Shown in pieces: positions 36,198 to 47,581 of a DNA stretch of 64,000 bases. Under the pieces are notes generated by a model. The model was not told the origin of the DNA, did no database searches, and saw only the letters and a list, made by a program, of their open reading frames with translations. Every line of letters begins with the position of its first letter. Within the stretch, counting starts at the first letter, position 1. Origin of the DNA: Bimuria novae-zelandiae CBS 107.79 (lineage: Eukaryota > Ascomycota > Dothideomycetes > Pleosporales > Didymosphaeriaceae). The stretch covers positions 1,365,654 to 1,429,653 of the forward strand of contig ML976657.1 in NCBI GenBank assembly GCA_010015655.1. Reading direction: 5' to 3'. The position numbers were made by a program, and so were the translations under genes.

Positions 36198-36514
36198 AGG
36201 GGTTGCGTGGGAGGAAGTGGAAGGTTGCGTGGGAGGAAGTGGAAGGTTGCGTGGGAGGAAGTGGAAGGTTGCGTGGGAGGAAGTGGAAGGTTGCGTGGGA
36301 GGAAGTGGAAGGTTGCGATATGAGGGAGGACAGATCGTGGGATAGGAGGATTTTATAGGCTTGGCTTGTCATGGAGCAACGTTCGTGTCGTTGCAGACCT
36401 TGCACTTTAGGACCCCATAAGGTTGTCAATGACGATAAAAGAGGACTCTTATAGCGTTATCCATGTTCCATGTGAGACTCATAGCCAACCCAATATACAA
36501 TATGTGTACCACGT
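36198..36514. other. Convergent spacer with minisatellite
   Basis: The spacer between the LPMO (plus) and the Zn2Cys6 regulator (minus). More than one third of it is the 22-bp minisatellite listed separately. Confidence 0.7.
36201..36317. repeat. 22-bp minisatellite, five copies
   Basis: Five perfect tandem copies of a 22-bp unit beginning GGTTGCGTGGGAGG, plus the first seven bases of a sixth. The array begins three bases after the LPMO stop codon, so it lies in that gene's 3' UTR. The copies show no differences that I can see, which suggests recent expansion or ongoing homogenisation. Confidence 0.95.
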
Positions 36515-38037
36515 TTACTGTACGAAAATACCTACAGTCGACCTCTCCTTCGCCCATCCAGCACAGTCCATCAGCACCATAGCCGGATCATCGAACCACG
36601 CATCACCGACTGCGCCATCGCGCACGCCACCCCTGACCCTCTCAAACATCTGCATCAATCCCTCTTCACCACCATACCACCGATCTAGCCATATCTCGAT
36701 TGCCCTCCCCTCTATCTTCGCTCTCCGCGTCATCCACCAGAGATCCGCAACACCCCCTTCTACCCTCCTAAACCACCACAGCAACAGCAACATCGCCCGC
36801 GGATCTTTCAGCTCCAGCAGACTTCGAAACTCGGGCGTCATGTATATCAAGAAGCGAATGAATGGCATCACAGATTCATGCGTGAGAGTAAACCCCTGCA
36901 TTTCCTGCACACAGATAAGCGGGACGTAGTAAATGTTGCTCTCGGGGGTCGACGTCGGCGTGATATCGAACAGCTTCGCCAGCCGCGGTGGTATGGAATT
37001 GAAGTCGGGGTGGTCTATCCAGGCCGGCCGCTGGAGGTGGTTCATCTGCTTCCCCAGGCGGCAGAACATGCTTTCGGGACGACTGGGATCTGCGATCTTG
37101 AAGATGGCGCGCTTGCCCTCGCTGAGCTTCAGCCAATCGAGGTCGTTTGGATCCGCGGGTTTGAGCGGCCATGCGTTTGCGGGGTCAGAAGATTCTACGT
37201 AGGCCATGGAGGCGGTGCCGAGGAGGGCGCCCGTAGCCCAGATGGCATCTCGGTACGATGGCGGGATGGGTCGAGAGAGCAGGTTGTTGAAGAGCTTCGT
37301 GGCGGTGTTCCAGTGCATAAGTGCCTTTCTCTCGTGCTCGGTAGCGAGGTCAGATGGGGAAGAAGTGGTGAGGTAGACATCGTGAAGTAACGTCAAGCTG
37401 AGGACCATGTGCATGAGAAAAGGATGCTGGGTCTGTTTAGTCGTTGCTTCTCGCCAGGTGAAAGGAGCGGTGCACTTACGCTGAATGCTAAGTGAGCAAT
37501 GCAATCGCGGTATGTGGAGCTCGACTCCTTACTTCCAAGTGTAGCGACCGTCCGCCTCTGAAATCGAGAAACGATTTCCATATCCGCGTCGGTGAAAGAC
37601 CATGCCGAGTTGGCATCCATATGCGGCAGATTAGCCATGGTCAGACTATCCACCATCCTTCTAGATGCACCATTCAAGGAATGCTGCGCCATGGTAGTAG
37701 ACATCGTATTGAGCGATACTGGCGGCTTCTCCGGAGCTCCACTGAAATCAAACATAGCTTCCCCACGTATTAGGTCAAACTGGAAGGAACCTTCGGCACT
37801 GAGGTCCAAAGAGGGCGTAGAACCATCATAGCCACAAGAAACGCCGTATAACATGCATTTCTTGCATTTCGGTCTGGCTTCGTCGCACTGTGAGGCAAAT
37901 CAGCAGGCAGACAACTTGGCCAAAGGGGGTAGGCGGCTAACCTTGACTCGTCTAAGCTTGCAATTGCCACAGCCCTTGCGAGATTTCGCATGAGCTTTCC
38001 TCTTCCGGGGCTCGTCCGCTTGTACTGCTTGGGTCAT
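36515..38037 (-). CDS. Zn2Cys6 fungal transcription factor (UPC2-like type)
   Basis: Three exons, 38037-37942, 37887-37480 and 37432-36515, give 473 residues. The zinc cluster is Cys23, 26, 33, 40, 43 and 50 (GCGNCKLRRVKCDEARPKC), preceded by a basic segment that reads KRKAHAKSRK. The first intron splits the cluster just before Cys33. The rest is an alpha-helical regulatory region of the Fungal_trans_2 kind, with the QHPFLMHMVLSLTLLHDVYL helix typical of this class. These regulators bind CGG-containing sites; UPC2-like members have varied targets. The gene is convergent with the LPMO, so it could control nearby secreted-enzyme genes, but this is only inferred from position. Confidence 0.88.
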
Positions 38038-39395
38038 GGCTGATAGTCACTGCTGCAACTCTTGTAACGGGAGCGAAATGGTGCCACTAAGGAGCGGCGA
38101 TCTGGGGTCTAATTGCGTTCGATATTGCCCAAGTCTATTTCGCATACAGACGTTCTATGCGCGCCGCATGCAGGCTTCGAGATAATACTGCGTCCTTTTG
38201 TTGAGAAGGTGTGAGGAATAAAAGCGCATGCTGTACAATGAGCATGAGGCCGACATACTGCGCTAGTAAACTGCGCTAACCTTCTGTCGTATTTACGTCT
38301 GCAGACCTAGCTAGATCCTGCCGGTCGCTTACCACTTGAGCCCGTCAGCCTCCTTACGAGTACACGCACAGGAACACCAAAATCGTGATTCCACCCACAC
38401 GACCGTGTGGGGGGTTCCTGTAGTATGAAATTGTTCGCCTGAACAAGCTGATTACTAGAATCACGTTCTTTATCCGCAAAAAGCTGGCGCTGTTGCGATA
38501 AAGAGACCAAAAGCCAAGATGCAGAGTTTTCGCTCTGCCAAGACTTGGTCAAAACCTTTCACCCAAACTAAGTACCGCTCAGGCGACTACTACTACTTGT
38601 TCAAGCTTAAGGTTTTCCCCTACGAGGTTTTTACTCAAGGTACAAGGCAGCTTGCTAACTCGTACGAGGTCCTACTTCGTACGAGGTAGGGGGAGGAAGA
38701 CAGTACGGGAGCAGAGCTACAAGGGCGAGGGAGAGAGGGGCAGGACAACAACACCCTCACAGATGAGGGCCGGCTACTATAGGTATCTAGGTGCCTGTAG
38801 TAGCAGGTAGACCTATTAAAGGGAGGATGGGCTATGTACAACAAGGCTACTGTGATGGTAGCCAGCCGACAGGCACGAAACGCTTTCTGTAAATATAGCT
38901 TAGCACGTCCCCATGCCCCATGGGAGGCTAGAACATTATGTTCCTGGACGTTAATCAATACTACTACTACTACTACTACTACGAGTACACGCAATTGCTC
39001 CCACTTGTCCGTGAACTTACAGAAATCCTAATCCAAGAATCTAGTCAAGATACAGTCACACTCTAGAAGAGCACATGCCTTGGAATCACCATTCACCTAT
39101 GTAGTACCCTCACGTCAGTGCACCGGAGTAGGTGCATACATCGTAGATAGCATACGACTCGCCAGTCCAGCCATCATGAGTATGAACTTGACATAGACAC
39201 AGAGCACAGAAAAGTACGATGGTCACAAAATTGCGTTGACTCTTTGCATTCCTTTCTACGCAGTACGTTCGCTTCACCAAACCTCTCCCCAAATAGTACA
39301 TAAGAGAAATAAAGTTTTAGACAGCAGATAATAATAGATAGCGCATACCATGCGTCTATTCCTTACATGATCCATATGAACCCCAACATCCTAAC
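38038..39395. other. Intergenic region, possible retroelement debris
   Basis: About 1.35 kb without a gene. Around 38620-38690 the motif CTCGTACGA(G/A)GT recurs several times in both orientations. A (CTA)7 microsatellite lies at 38961-38981. The solo LTR at 39396 makes an origin from transposons plausible, but no transposon protein is readable. Confidence 0.45.
38961..38981. repeat. (CTA)7 microsatellite
   Basis: Seven perfect CTA units. Confidence 0.95.
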
Positions 39396-39502
39396 TGTTG
39401 AAGCAGGTGCTTCCCGGCATACGGAAGGAGCACGCTAGCCTATATAGGCGGCTTCTCCGCCTACATAGTTGATAACTCTTACACTCAACTTCAGTTCCAA
39501 CA
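39396..39502. mobile_element. Probable solo LTR, 107 bp, with 5-bp target duplication
   Basis: The segment starts TGTTGAAGC and ends AGTTCCAACA, so it has the TG..CA ends and short terminal inversion (TGTTG/CAACA) of a retrotransposon LTR. It is flanked by CTAAC on both sides (39391-39395 and 39503-39507), a 5-bp target duplication. Inside is a TATATA box followed by a TAGGCGG/CCGCCTA hairpin. No internal coding region or second LTR copy is found nearby, which fits recombination between the two LTRs. Its short length resembles small non-autonomous LTR elements. Confidence 0.7.
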
Positions 39503-39568
39503 CTAACCCTTTTGAATAAAATAAGCACCTTAGATACCGAACGCCACATCCGAGACCGTCTGGCCGGA

Positions 39569-41101
39569 TTACGAGACGTAGACCTCGCCGACCTTCGTCA
39601 GCGCTGTAGCGGTGCCGAGCAGGTTGGCAGCAGGGTCGAAGTTGCCGACAGCGAAGTACGAGTAACCGGCGCAGCTGCTCTGGCCGTCGAGGTACTCTTG
39701 CGCGCTCTTGAGGAACTCAGCAGACTCGTCGGCAGAGGCACCAGTGAGACCAAACTCGGTGACCCAGACCTTCTTGCCGGGGTGCTGGCCGGCGGCCTTC
39801 TCGAAGTGCGCTTTGAAGGCGTCGAAGCCGGCGGAGGCAGGGCCATACCAGTGGATGTTGATGTCGTCGAACTTGGCCTCGGGGCACTGCTGAACGAACT
39901 GGTTGAGGTAGTCGAGACCCTGGCCCGTGTTCTCGCTAGAAGAGACGGAGGGGCCGACGACGGTGGCCTTGCCAGAGAAGGGGTTCATGTGGGTCTTCCA
40001 GGCTTCGCAGAGAGCAGCCACACCGAGGTTAGCCTGGGAAGAAATATCGGGCTCGTTGAAACCGAAGACGACCTTAGATCCAGCGTCAATGGCAGCCTGG
40101 GCCTTGCCGGCCCATTCACCAGCGTTATCGAGGGTACGGAGGGTAGGGATGAAGTTGCTGGCGAAGCTACCAACGTCACCCTTGGTGTCAGCCTCCCAAT
40201 TCCATACGAAGCCGAAGTTCTTGCCCTCGAAGGACTTGCAGTCAGCGGCACCATCCCAGCGGTAGGCGAGACCACGTTTACCACCAGCGTATCCAGTGGA
40301 AGGAGCGCTGGAAGGGGTGCTGGCAGGAGCTGAGGACGACTCCTTAACGGACGAAACGGGAGCAGCGCTGGAGACAGCCTCCTTGGAAGGAGCCGGAGTG
40401 CTGACTGCGGCGACGGAAGTGGGCTTTTCCTGACCCTTGTTCTCGAGACTGCTAGCAAGTACGAAAGAGCTCGGGACAGCGTACCCGGCCTTGGACGAAG
40501 AAGATGGAACTGGGGCAGCCGAAGACGGCACAGGAACTGCCGAAGAAGAGACAACGGGAGCAGTGGATGAAGAGGGCTTCTCGGCAGGGGTGGAAGGCTT
40601 AGGAGCCTCGTATGCAGGCGGCGCGGATGACGGAGCCTCGGGCGTGGCGGAAGAGGAGGGGGCGGGGGCAGATGAAGAAGCACCACCGGCGGGGACAGTC
40701 ACGGTGACATAGTTCTTTTCGGTGACATATACAACCTGCCCACACGCGGGCTCGGCGGAAGAGGTAACGTCCTTGATGCCGGCCACGGTGGGTTCAGCGC
40801 TACTGGGATATTGGGTCAAGTACACAGTGCGAGTGGTGGTCGACGTGATGGTGTAGTCGGACTCGGTGTAGGTGGTCCTTTCGCCAGCAGGCTTGCTTCT
40901 AGTACCGGTGCCCTGAGCAATGGCAGGAGTGGTGCTGTTGACGTTGCCCCAGCCACCAGTAGGGTATGCGTGACCAGCGGTTCCAGCAGAGGGAGTGTAG
41001 TGCTTAGAGCTGTGAGCGTGGCCGTGACCATGACCATACTGAGGAATAGCGGCCGCAGCGCCAACGAAGGCGAGCACCGAGAGCTTTCTGTTCGGAGACA
41101 T
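39569..41101 (-). CDS. Secreted GH128 beta-1,3-glucanase with Ser/Pro stalk (Asl1-like)
   Basis: Single exon of 510 residues. A signal peptide (residues 1-20, ending AAAAIP) is followed by a His/Gly-rich segment and a long Ser/Thr/Pro/Ala-rich stalk to ~270. The stalk is probably O-glycosylated and anchors the protein in the cell wall. The catalytic domain (275-510) starts KRGLAYRWDGAADC and has two conserved glutamates: Glu350 in FGFNEPD and Glu449 in VWVTEFGL. These are the acid/base and nucleophile of the GH128 (glyco_hydro_cc) barrel. Family members such as Asl1 of fission yeast are linked to cell-wall beta-1,3-glucan. A TATA-like box lies near 41341, about 240 bases upstream. Confidence 0.93.
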   Translation of the reverse strand: MSPNRKLSVLAFVGAAAAIPQYGHGHGHAHSSKHYTPSAGTAGHAYPTGGWGNVNSTTPAIAQGTGTRSKPAGERTTYTESDYTITSTTTRTVYLTQYPSSAEPTVAGIKDVTSSAEPACGQVVYVTEKNYVTVTVPAGGASSSAPAPSSSATPEAPSSAPPAYEAPKPSTPAEKPSSSTAPVVSSSAVPVPSSAAPVPSSSSKAGYAVPSSFVLASSLENKGQEKPTSVAAVSTPAPSKEAVSSAAPVSSVKESSSAPASTPSSAPSTGYAGGKRGLAYRWDGAADCKSFEGKNFGFVWNWEADTKGDVGSFASNFIPTLRTLDNAGEWAGKAQAAIDAGSKVVFGFNEPDISSQANLGVAALCEAWKTHMNPFSGKATVVGPSVSSSENTGQGLDYLNQFVQQCPEAKFDDINIHWYGPASAGFDAFKAHFEKAAGQHPGKKVWVTEFGLTGASADESAEFLKSAQEYLDGQSSCAGYSYFAVGNFDPAANLLGTATALTKVGEVYVS

Positions 41102-44074
41102 ATTGATAAGCGCTGAATTCTATGTCGAGATAGTCGCTAATAGACAAGAATGTGAATGGCAGCTTCGAGCGCACGATGTGTTCGGGCCGACCAGGGCTGA
41201 TGCTTCAAAAGAGAGTGAACGTCTGCGATAGACAAGGAATGCAACGAGCGAGTGCTCAGAGAGTGAACGCAACAGCACCGTGGGATCGTCAGGAGCGTGA
41301 AAGGTGCGGGAGCCAGGGGGGCCGGGGACTTTCAACCCTCATATAGCACAGTCGGGCGGGGAGCGAGCTGGGTCTGGACAACCAGCTGGCCGGGATGGCA
41401 GCGACCATCCACCAAATGGATCAGACTTTTCGCAAGGTTGCACCAGCCGACGCCACAGCAATCTGGCGGTTAGCTATTCACGGCAAGCGCCCGGCACGGG
41501 GAGAAAGACATGCAGCAAACAAACAAAGCCGGCCATTCAGCGCCCCAGTGGGCCTGGGGGATTCACCGACGCTAGACCGACAAAAGTTGGCGACTCAGAG
41601 ATCGCCATGAAGAAAGCTTGTCGAGACCGTGGCGTTGTGACATTCGCTGTCGCCCAACGCCGCCCGTTTCAGCATCCAGGAACCCGCAGGGGTAGCGGCC
41701 AGGGGCAGCGATCGCAACTCCAGCGACGCAGGACGCAGCCGCGCTCCGAGAACATCAAGTGTGAGGGTGCCGACGATGTTGTAATTGGTTATGATGAATA
41801 ATTTGCGCGGAAAATGACGATTCTTTGTTGTTGTAGCCGGCCTGATCAAGGCGCTCCCTCCCGAGGCGAATTTTAGAGTGATGAACTGACGGACGCCTTG
41901 CGCGTGGATCTGGCGGACCCTCTGCTGGTCCTAGCGACTCCTTCCAAGACTCCTTCCAAGCTTCATATCCGTGGCTTAGTGGGCGACGGGCGTCATGTTG
42001 CATGTGGAGGTGAGGCTTTGATGTGAAAAAGGATGAGACGAAGCTGAGGAGATCATTGGCAGGGCAAACTTCAAAGCAAGGCTCGGGAACGGGCAGATGA
42101 TGACGACAAGCAAGGACAGCTTGCAGCGCGCATGTGAGAAAAACACGCAGAGATCCACCCTTTCGAGTGGTGTTGTTGGTTGCACAACCCACGCCGCTCA
42201 GCTCTTCCTCCATGACGCCAACAATGCCATTTCCTCGGCGCATCTCATCACTTTTCGTCTGCGCCAAATGGCCAGCTTAACCTCGTCGCCCAGCGGGCGG
42301 GAAAATCACACTCATTTCAACAAAAAGGAGTGGGAGCCGTTCTACGTTTGCCGTTAGAGCGCCATACAAATCCGGCAGCTCGTGTCTTCAAACATCTCCG
42401 TGCCTTGCTGAGCCACACTTGGTAAACCTGCTTACTCTTTGCCGCACTCCAAATTAAAAATTTTGGGCAGCGCAAAGGCGTCCTTCGAGCGGTGAAAACT
42501 CTCCTCCATCTCCACCTTTGAGTCCAGATCGCGCAACTCCACAACATCCCATCACGAACCGATGGCTGATGCCACTCATCTCCACCGCAATCTCCTTATC
42601 GATACGACAGGCGAATTGAAGAGCCCCCAATCCACGCGCCGACAAGCCGCGTGTCGCACACGTCAGCACGCCACCGTACAGTTTTCTAGTTCCTGCATAA
42701 GCGTGCACAAACTCTGCACAACCTAATGCACGCCGCCTAACCTAGCTGTCTCCTTGCCAAATCTCATCTCACACGACATGGTGCGTGTTGACTCTGTTGA
42801 GGACACGAAGTGCTACGCTGGTCCACAATGAAACAGGTAAAAAGGCCAAAAAGCCAGAGTCAAGACCTCGAAATGTAGACCGCGCAGGTGATTGCGATCG
42901 CTCGGGACCTGATCGCAGCACGGATGGTGTCGATTGTTATGCTGATGATGTATGTGATGGGGGAGCTTGATCGTCAGCTTCGCGAGACTTGGTTCGGGTC
43001 GTGTCGACCCGTAGCGATCATCACTTCCCACTGTTTTGGTGCTTTGTACGATCAACATTGCGTGCTGAGGTTAGGTTATAGTGAAGAACTGTCAGCACTC
43101 CACAATTCGTAGCCGAGGGAGTGCTGGCTGTCGTGGGTTGAGGTGTAGCGACGGCTCTCCGCAGCCACAAACATGCAACAGCTGGTGGATGTTTTGAACT
43201 GTTGGTGTTTGCATTGATGCAGGGTTGAGGGATAGCTGAAACGACAAACAATGGTTCACGTCCGTCCTAAGTGGTTCTTCAAACCACGTGAAGGACAGAA
43301 ACCTGACAGGTAAAAAGATGTACTTTGTCTGCTGCGCTGGGCACCCGGCATGCTGTATGGTGGACCCAATGCCATTGCATGTTGCACGATCTGTTGAGGT
43401 CCTCGAAAAAGTAAAGCGAGACGCTGGACGAACTGCTGATAATTCTCCTTAGTATCGGACCTACACGTCGGATGCCCTCGGAGGCTACTGGGCAATTTGC
43501 ACTCGCGCCCTCCAACGCAGGGTATAGTCTCATCTACAGAGACCTGGGCTGTCCACAAGAGGTGTTAGTATACCGTATTCATGCGATGGCAAGAAGTACG
43601 CTGACTGTTTTAGCGTCGCAGTCCTTTATATAAAGAACTTGATTAGTGAACAATGATACCTGATGTGCCTTTTGTATGTGCATGAATACAGTATACAACT
43701 TTTTGTAAACGCCTTCTAGCATCTAGCAGTAGCCCTTTGGTACTGGCTCCCTATTCCTAATCCCTGAAAACATATTCGACCGCTTCTGGTAGATTCGCCA
43801 CGGCAGCCGTCGTGGCCGGCGTAATAAAATGTGAATCTCCGCAGAAGACCCGTTAGACCTCAACGGCATAATTGCACGGTGCACACAACACCGCCGGTGT
43901 CAATGCTTACTAAAAAGCACAAGCGGTCTTTGTGCCGAAAAAGCCGGTAGCCATGTGTAAAAGGCACCTGCGTGCCTACTGTAGACGATTATCGTCTTAC
44001 CCAACCGGCGACATCACACTTTCGCTTGAGAACTCCATCCTCCCTTAGGTTTTCTACTTCGGCACCTGGACAAC
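41102..44074. other. Gene-poor region of 3 kb
   Basis: I find no supported gene. Frames at 41304-41801 (plus) and 41755-42267 (minus) are anti-parallel and unlike known proteins. Around 42780-43110 a start codon directly followed by a splice donor, and a hydrophobic frame (MIAIARDLIAARMVSIVMLM), hint at a short spliced gene, but no consistent model emerged. The GH128 promoter is at the left and the leader of the hydrolase gene at the right. Confidence 0.45.
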
Positions 44075-44950
44075 ATGGCGGTCGGAAATCTCCTTCTTTC
44101 TCTCCTGACCTTCTCCGGTCTCGTCCAGTCTTCTCCTTTATCTCCTCGACAAAACAACGCCTGGGAAAAGCTCCCGCCAACCCCAAAGCTACCCTCTCCC
44201 ATCAGCACCACCAAGCTCGACATCAACAATGTCAAACTATGGTACCAAGAGTACAACAAGCCCGCCGGCGGCGACCCCATCGTCTTCATCCACGGCGGAC
44301 TCGGCTACTCTGCCTACTTCGGCGACATCATCGCCTCCGTCATGAAAAACCACTACGTCATCGCCGTTGACCGCCGCGGCCACGGCCGAAGCACGTACAA
44401 CGCAGACGACGTCTTCACATTCGAGATGTTCGCTCAAGACACGTACGACTTACTCAAAGCCATCGGCGTGACAAAAGCTATGTGGGTAGGCTGGTCCGAC
44501 GGCGCTGCGACCACGCTTGCCGGCCTGCTCGATCCCACTATCACCGCGTCCATCACCAAAGCCTTTGTGTTCGCTGGCTTCCAGAGCGTAGCGGACAGCA
44601 ACGCGACGTATGTGGACACGGCTATCTATCCGGAGTTCATATCGCGGTGTAAGTCCGAGTACGCGGAGTTGCAGCCCGCGGGCAATTTCTCGGAGTTTGG
44701 CGGGAAGGTGGCGACGTTGGAGGGTACGTTGCCGACTTGGACGGATGAGGATTTGGCGAGGATTGATGGGGCGAAGGTGACTATTTCGGGCGCGGATCAC
44801 GATGAGGCTGTTAATCTTGCGGTGCCGGAGCATCTCAACAAGGTCATTTGGGGTAGTAAGCTGGTTATGATGACGGGGGTTAGTCATTTTGCGCCTATGC
44901 AGGATCCGGTGCAGTTTTCTCGGAGGATTGAGGAGTTCATTGCTGGGTAG
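44075..44950 (+). CDS. Secreted alpha/beta hydrolase
   Basis: Single exon of 291 residues. The N-terminus (MAVGNLLLSLLTFSGLVQSS) is a signal peptide. The alpha/beta-hydrolase core is complete: oxyanion loop FIHGGLG near 71-77, DRRGHGRS near 99-106, nucleophile Ser141 in VGWSDGA, acid Asp241 in SGADHDEAV, and His271 in GVSHFAP. The sequence resembles proline-iminopeptidase and esterase/lipase-type fold members, but substrate residues cannot be read by eye. Two N-glycosylation sites (NAT, NFS) are present. Codons change from C-ending in the first two thirds to G-ending in the last third. Confidence 0.88.
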   Translation: MAVGNLLLSLLTFSGLVQSSPLSPRQNNAWEKLPPTPKLPSPISTTKLDINNVKLWYQEYNKPAGGDPIVFIHGGLGYSAYFGDIIASVMKNHYVIAVDRRGHGRSTYNADDVFTFEMFAQDTYDLLKAIGVTKAMWVGWSDGAATTLAGLLDPTITASITKAFVFAGFQSVADSNATYVDTAIYPEFISRCKSEYAELQPAGNFSEFGGKVATLEGTLPTWTDEDLARIDGAKVTISGADHDEAVNLAVPEHLNKVIWGSKLVMMTGVSHFAPMQDPVQFSRRIEEFIAG

Positions 44951-45899
44951 TCTATCTGGCGGAAGGGAGAAAAGGCGAAAGGAAAAAAAGATAGGAGATG
45001 AGACTTTAATAGCTGAATGGAGAAAGCGGTTGAACAACAATCTAGAAGTACGGCATGTTTCCGCCCCGCCCGCCATCGTCTTACGCCTTCTACTCTTCCA
45101 TAGCGTATGGTCAGCATCGTGTGCTTGAGTTAGAAACGCGCGAAAAGCGACCGATATTCAAACTATTTCTATCTATACCGTTCGGTTAACAGCTGATGCA
45201 GAATGGACATGCCTCGAAACAGCACTTCGCGGTCCCGTACTCCATTTCGACACCCCCCTCTACGCCGTCAACGCCACCCTATTTTAACTCACCTCACACA
45301 CCAGATCTCCCATCGTCGCGTAATCGCGTCTCCGACACTGTCCAACCTATCCAGACCACCAAAAAAGTCCCCTTACAAAAGAAACCCTAAACCATCCCGC
45401 CGCAGATTCGAACCGCCGTTGTTTCCCCTCCAAAAAAGTAGCAAAACTAAAAGCCACTTTGAGGTGCTGGCTCAAAGAACGGAGTTTTTGTTTGATTTGA
45501 CGGTAGTAAGTTGCGTGAGATAATATATATACGCTCAAATATGAGACCCATACACTTGCCGTGAGTGAAGAGTTATTGAGTGGGGTTCTGCTTGTAAGCC
45601 TTTCACTCATAGAGGAGCATTCTAGATATGCATTTCCGTCTTTTCGTTAAGTCTGCATAATCAGGTGTCTTCGTACAATTCGTGAGGAGAAAATCAAAGA
45701 CCGCTAAAGCCCAGCTGGAACACAACTAAAAGTCCATCAAAAGAGTAGCTATGTACAAGAACTGAATAATGTCAAACAAAACATTTGGGGTCGTACTGGA
45801 TCCACGAAAATTGTGGAATTTCGACAAGTTCCCCAAGTTTCAAACACTTCGAAAAAAAAAAGTAAGTCGACCTGCGCTGAAGTATCAGACTCTGAGCAT
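44951..45899. other. Convergent intergenic region
   Basis: Some 950 bases between two convergent genes, AT-richer towards the right. Nothing beyond likely 3' UTRs is seen. Confidence 0.5.
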
Positions 45900-47581
45900 T
45901 TACCGCGCCGCAGCATCCGCGCGCGCAATTTCCACGCTTGAAAGCCTGTGACTCAAACGCCTTGCCGCACTCATGCACGCACCCATATCGCACGCCTCAT
46001 ACAAGCTGATCGCGTCGTTGCCACCGCAGACTTGGTCGTTGTCACCTGAGCACTTCATCAGACAGCTACCCGCGCCGCGAGCCGACGACGGGGCTCTGTC
46101 TTCCGCAACAGCACTGCCGCAATAGCATTGACCTACGCCACCATGTTAGCTTTCGTTCTTCTCGAACCCATCAGAGAAACAGTGGAGGGAGGGAGGCTTA
46201 CCAGAGTACTCCAGCCCCGCAAACTTCTTCCCCTTCCCCTTGCAAAAATCCACACACTTCTCCACCGTCATATCATCACCGGTCAGGAGCTCTTCATTCA
46301 ACGTCCTCTCCAGCGCGTTATCCTTCCCGCACCCAATGTACTTAAACCCCTTGTCCGTAACATCCACATACCCCGCCATCTTCGCGCTCAACGCGCTCGT
46401 CAACCCAGGTGCATCGCAATTTTTGCTCGCCGCAACAGGCGCCGGACCGTAGGAGACTTCATTGCATCCTGGTAGGGCGTCGAGCACGCCTGTAACAGCC
46501 TCGTCGATCATAGACGGCAGCTTACACGCCTTCGTCTCATCGGGGGTGTTAAACGCGCCGAAGACCTTCTCAGGGCAGTTTTCCACGCCGTCGGGGCAGT
46601 TATCCAGACCTTTCTGGAGCGCGTCGATGTCCCACCCGTTAACGAAGTCGCCGTGGTACCCGTACCCGGTTGCATCGCCATTCGCAAGGACAAAAGGCTG
46701 CTGCGAGCCATACCACTGGTCCTTGAAGCCGCGCGTGTCGTAGTACACCTCCGAGAACAGTGTGGCGAGGTGCACGGGGTGGCTCTTCGGGCACCGCCCG
46801 CCGTCGTAGTTGCCCTCTTCGGGGTACGCGACGTGCGATTTGTGGTCGGGCGAGTCGGTGTTTACGCCGTCCCAGCACGAGGGGAAAGTTACCTGCGCGC
46901 GGATCTGGTCGCATTTGTTTGTGGGGAGGTGGCGGATGTCGTCGCCGGAGAAGCCGACGCATTTGTAGGAGATGGCGCGCGAGGCGAAGTCGTCGGTTTC
47001 GTTACGTTTGGAGGGGTCGCCTGCTAGCATGCGGAAGTCTTTGGGGAAGGCGGTGAGTTTGTCGTTGTCGGGTCCGCCGCGGGTTACTGGTGGAGATTAG
47101 AATTGTATCCGAGTGTTTAAGCAGGGAGATGTACGGTAGTAGATGGCCATGCCGCCCATTTGACCGCCATCGGTGTCGCCCACGATGGGCACGTCGAGGA
47201 AGCTACCATTTTCGGCTTTGAAATAGAGCTTTGGCGTCCAATAGTTGGAAAGATCTAATCACGTTAGAGAGACGCTGAGCGCCGGGATAATAGAACTTGC
47301 GTACCTTGTTTGATATTGCAAGTGGAACACTGAGATGATCTAGCATCTTCATACGTCATGGAGAAGTTGAAGCCAGACCCGCCGGTGATAGTGTGGACAT
47401 GGCCAGAAGTGGTCCCAGGATTCACAATGGGATCAGCGCGTTGATCGAAAAGACGACTGAAGCCATTAGCACCCAGAAAAAAGACTTACAAACCAGATAT
47501 TCCCTACGAATAACATTGCACGACGAAGGTGCTGCTAACTGGGGCTGCAAAGAGAGCAGCAAAGCCAAGAAAGTACTGCAT
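45900..47581 (-). CDS. Secreted DUF1996-WSC protein
   Basis: Five exons: 47581-47508, 47456-47305, 47254-47135, 47086-46202 and 46132-45900, for 487 residues. Introns are 48-69 nt and all restore the frame. The first exon encodes a clean signal peptide (MQYFLGFAALFAAPVSS) followed by FVVQCYSRLFDQRADPIVNP, the usual start of a DUF1996 domain, which runs to ~340. Its typical pieces are present: GHVHTITGG, YWTPKLYF, FPSCWDG and a His/Tyr-rich segment (YGYHGDFVNGW). The last ~100 residues are a WSC cysteine-rich carbohydrate-binding domain, with EYSGQCYCG and QVCGGNDAISLYEACDMG. Secreted DUF1996-WSC proteins are fungal and often found in plant-associated species. Their activity is unknown. The WSC domain is split by the last intron. 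Confidence 0.88.

Noticed and set aside
38620..38700. Recurring CTCGTACGAGGT as a CRISPR-like or terminal repeat
   Set aside because: Copies are irregular in spacing and orientation, and no element end can be defined.
41755..42267. 170-residue minus-strand frame
   Set aside because: No domain, no consistent codon pattern, and it overlaps other equally open frames.
42776..43150. Possible short spliced membrane protein
   Set aside because: No single set of splice sites joins the start with the hydrophobic frame.
45395..45480. B-box-like sequence (GGTTCGAATC) on the minus strand
   Set aside because: The flanks do not form an acceptor stem, and no D or anticodon arm is found.
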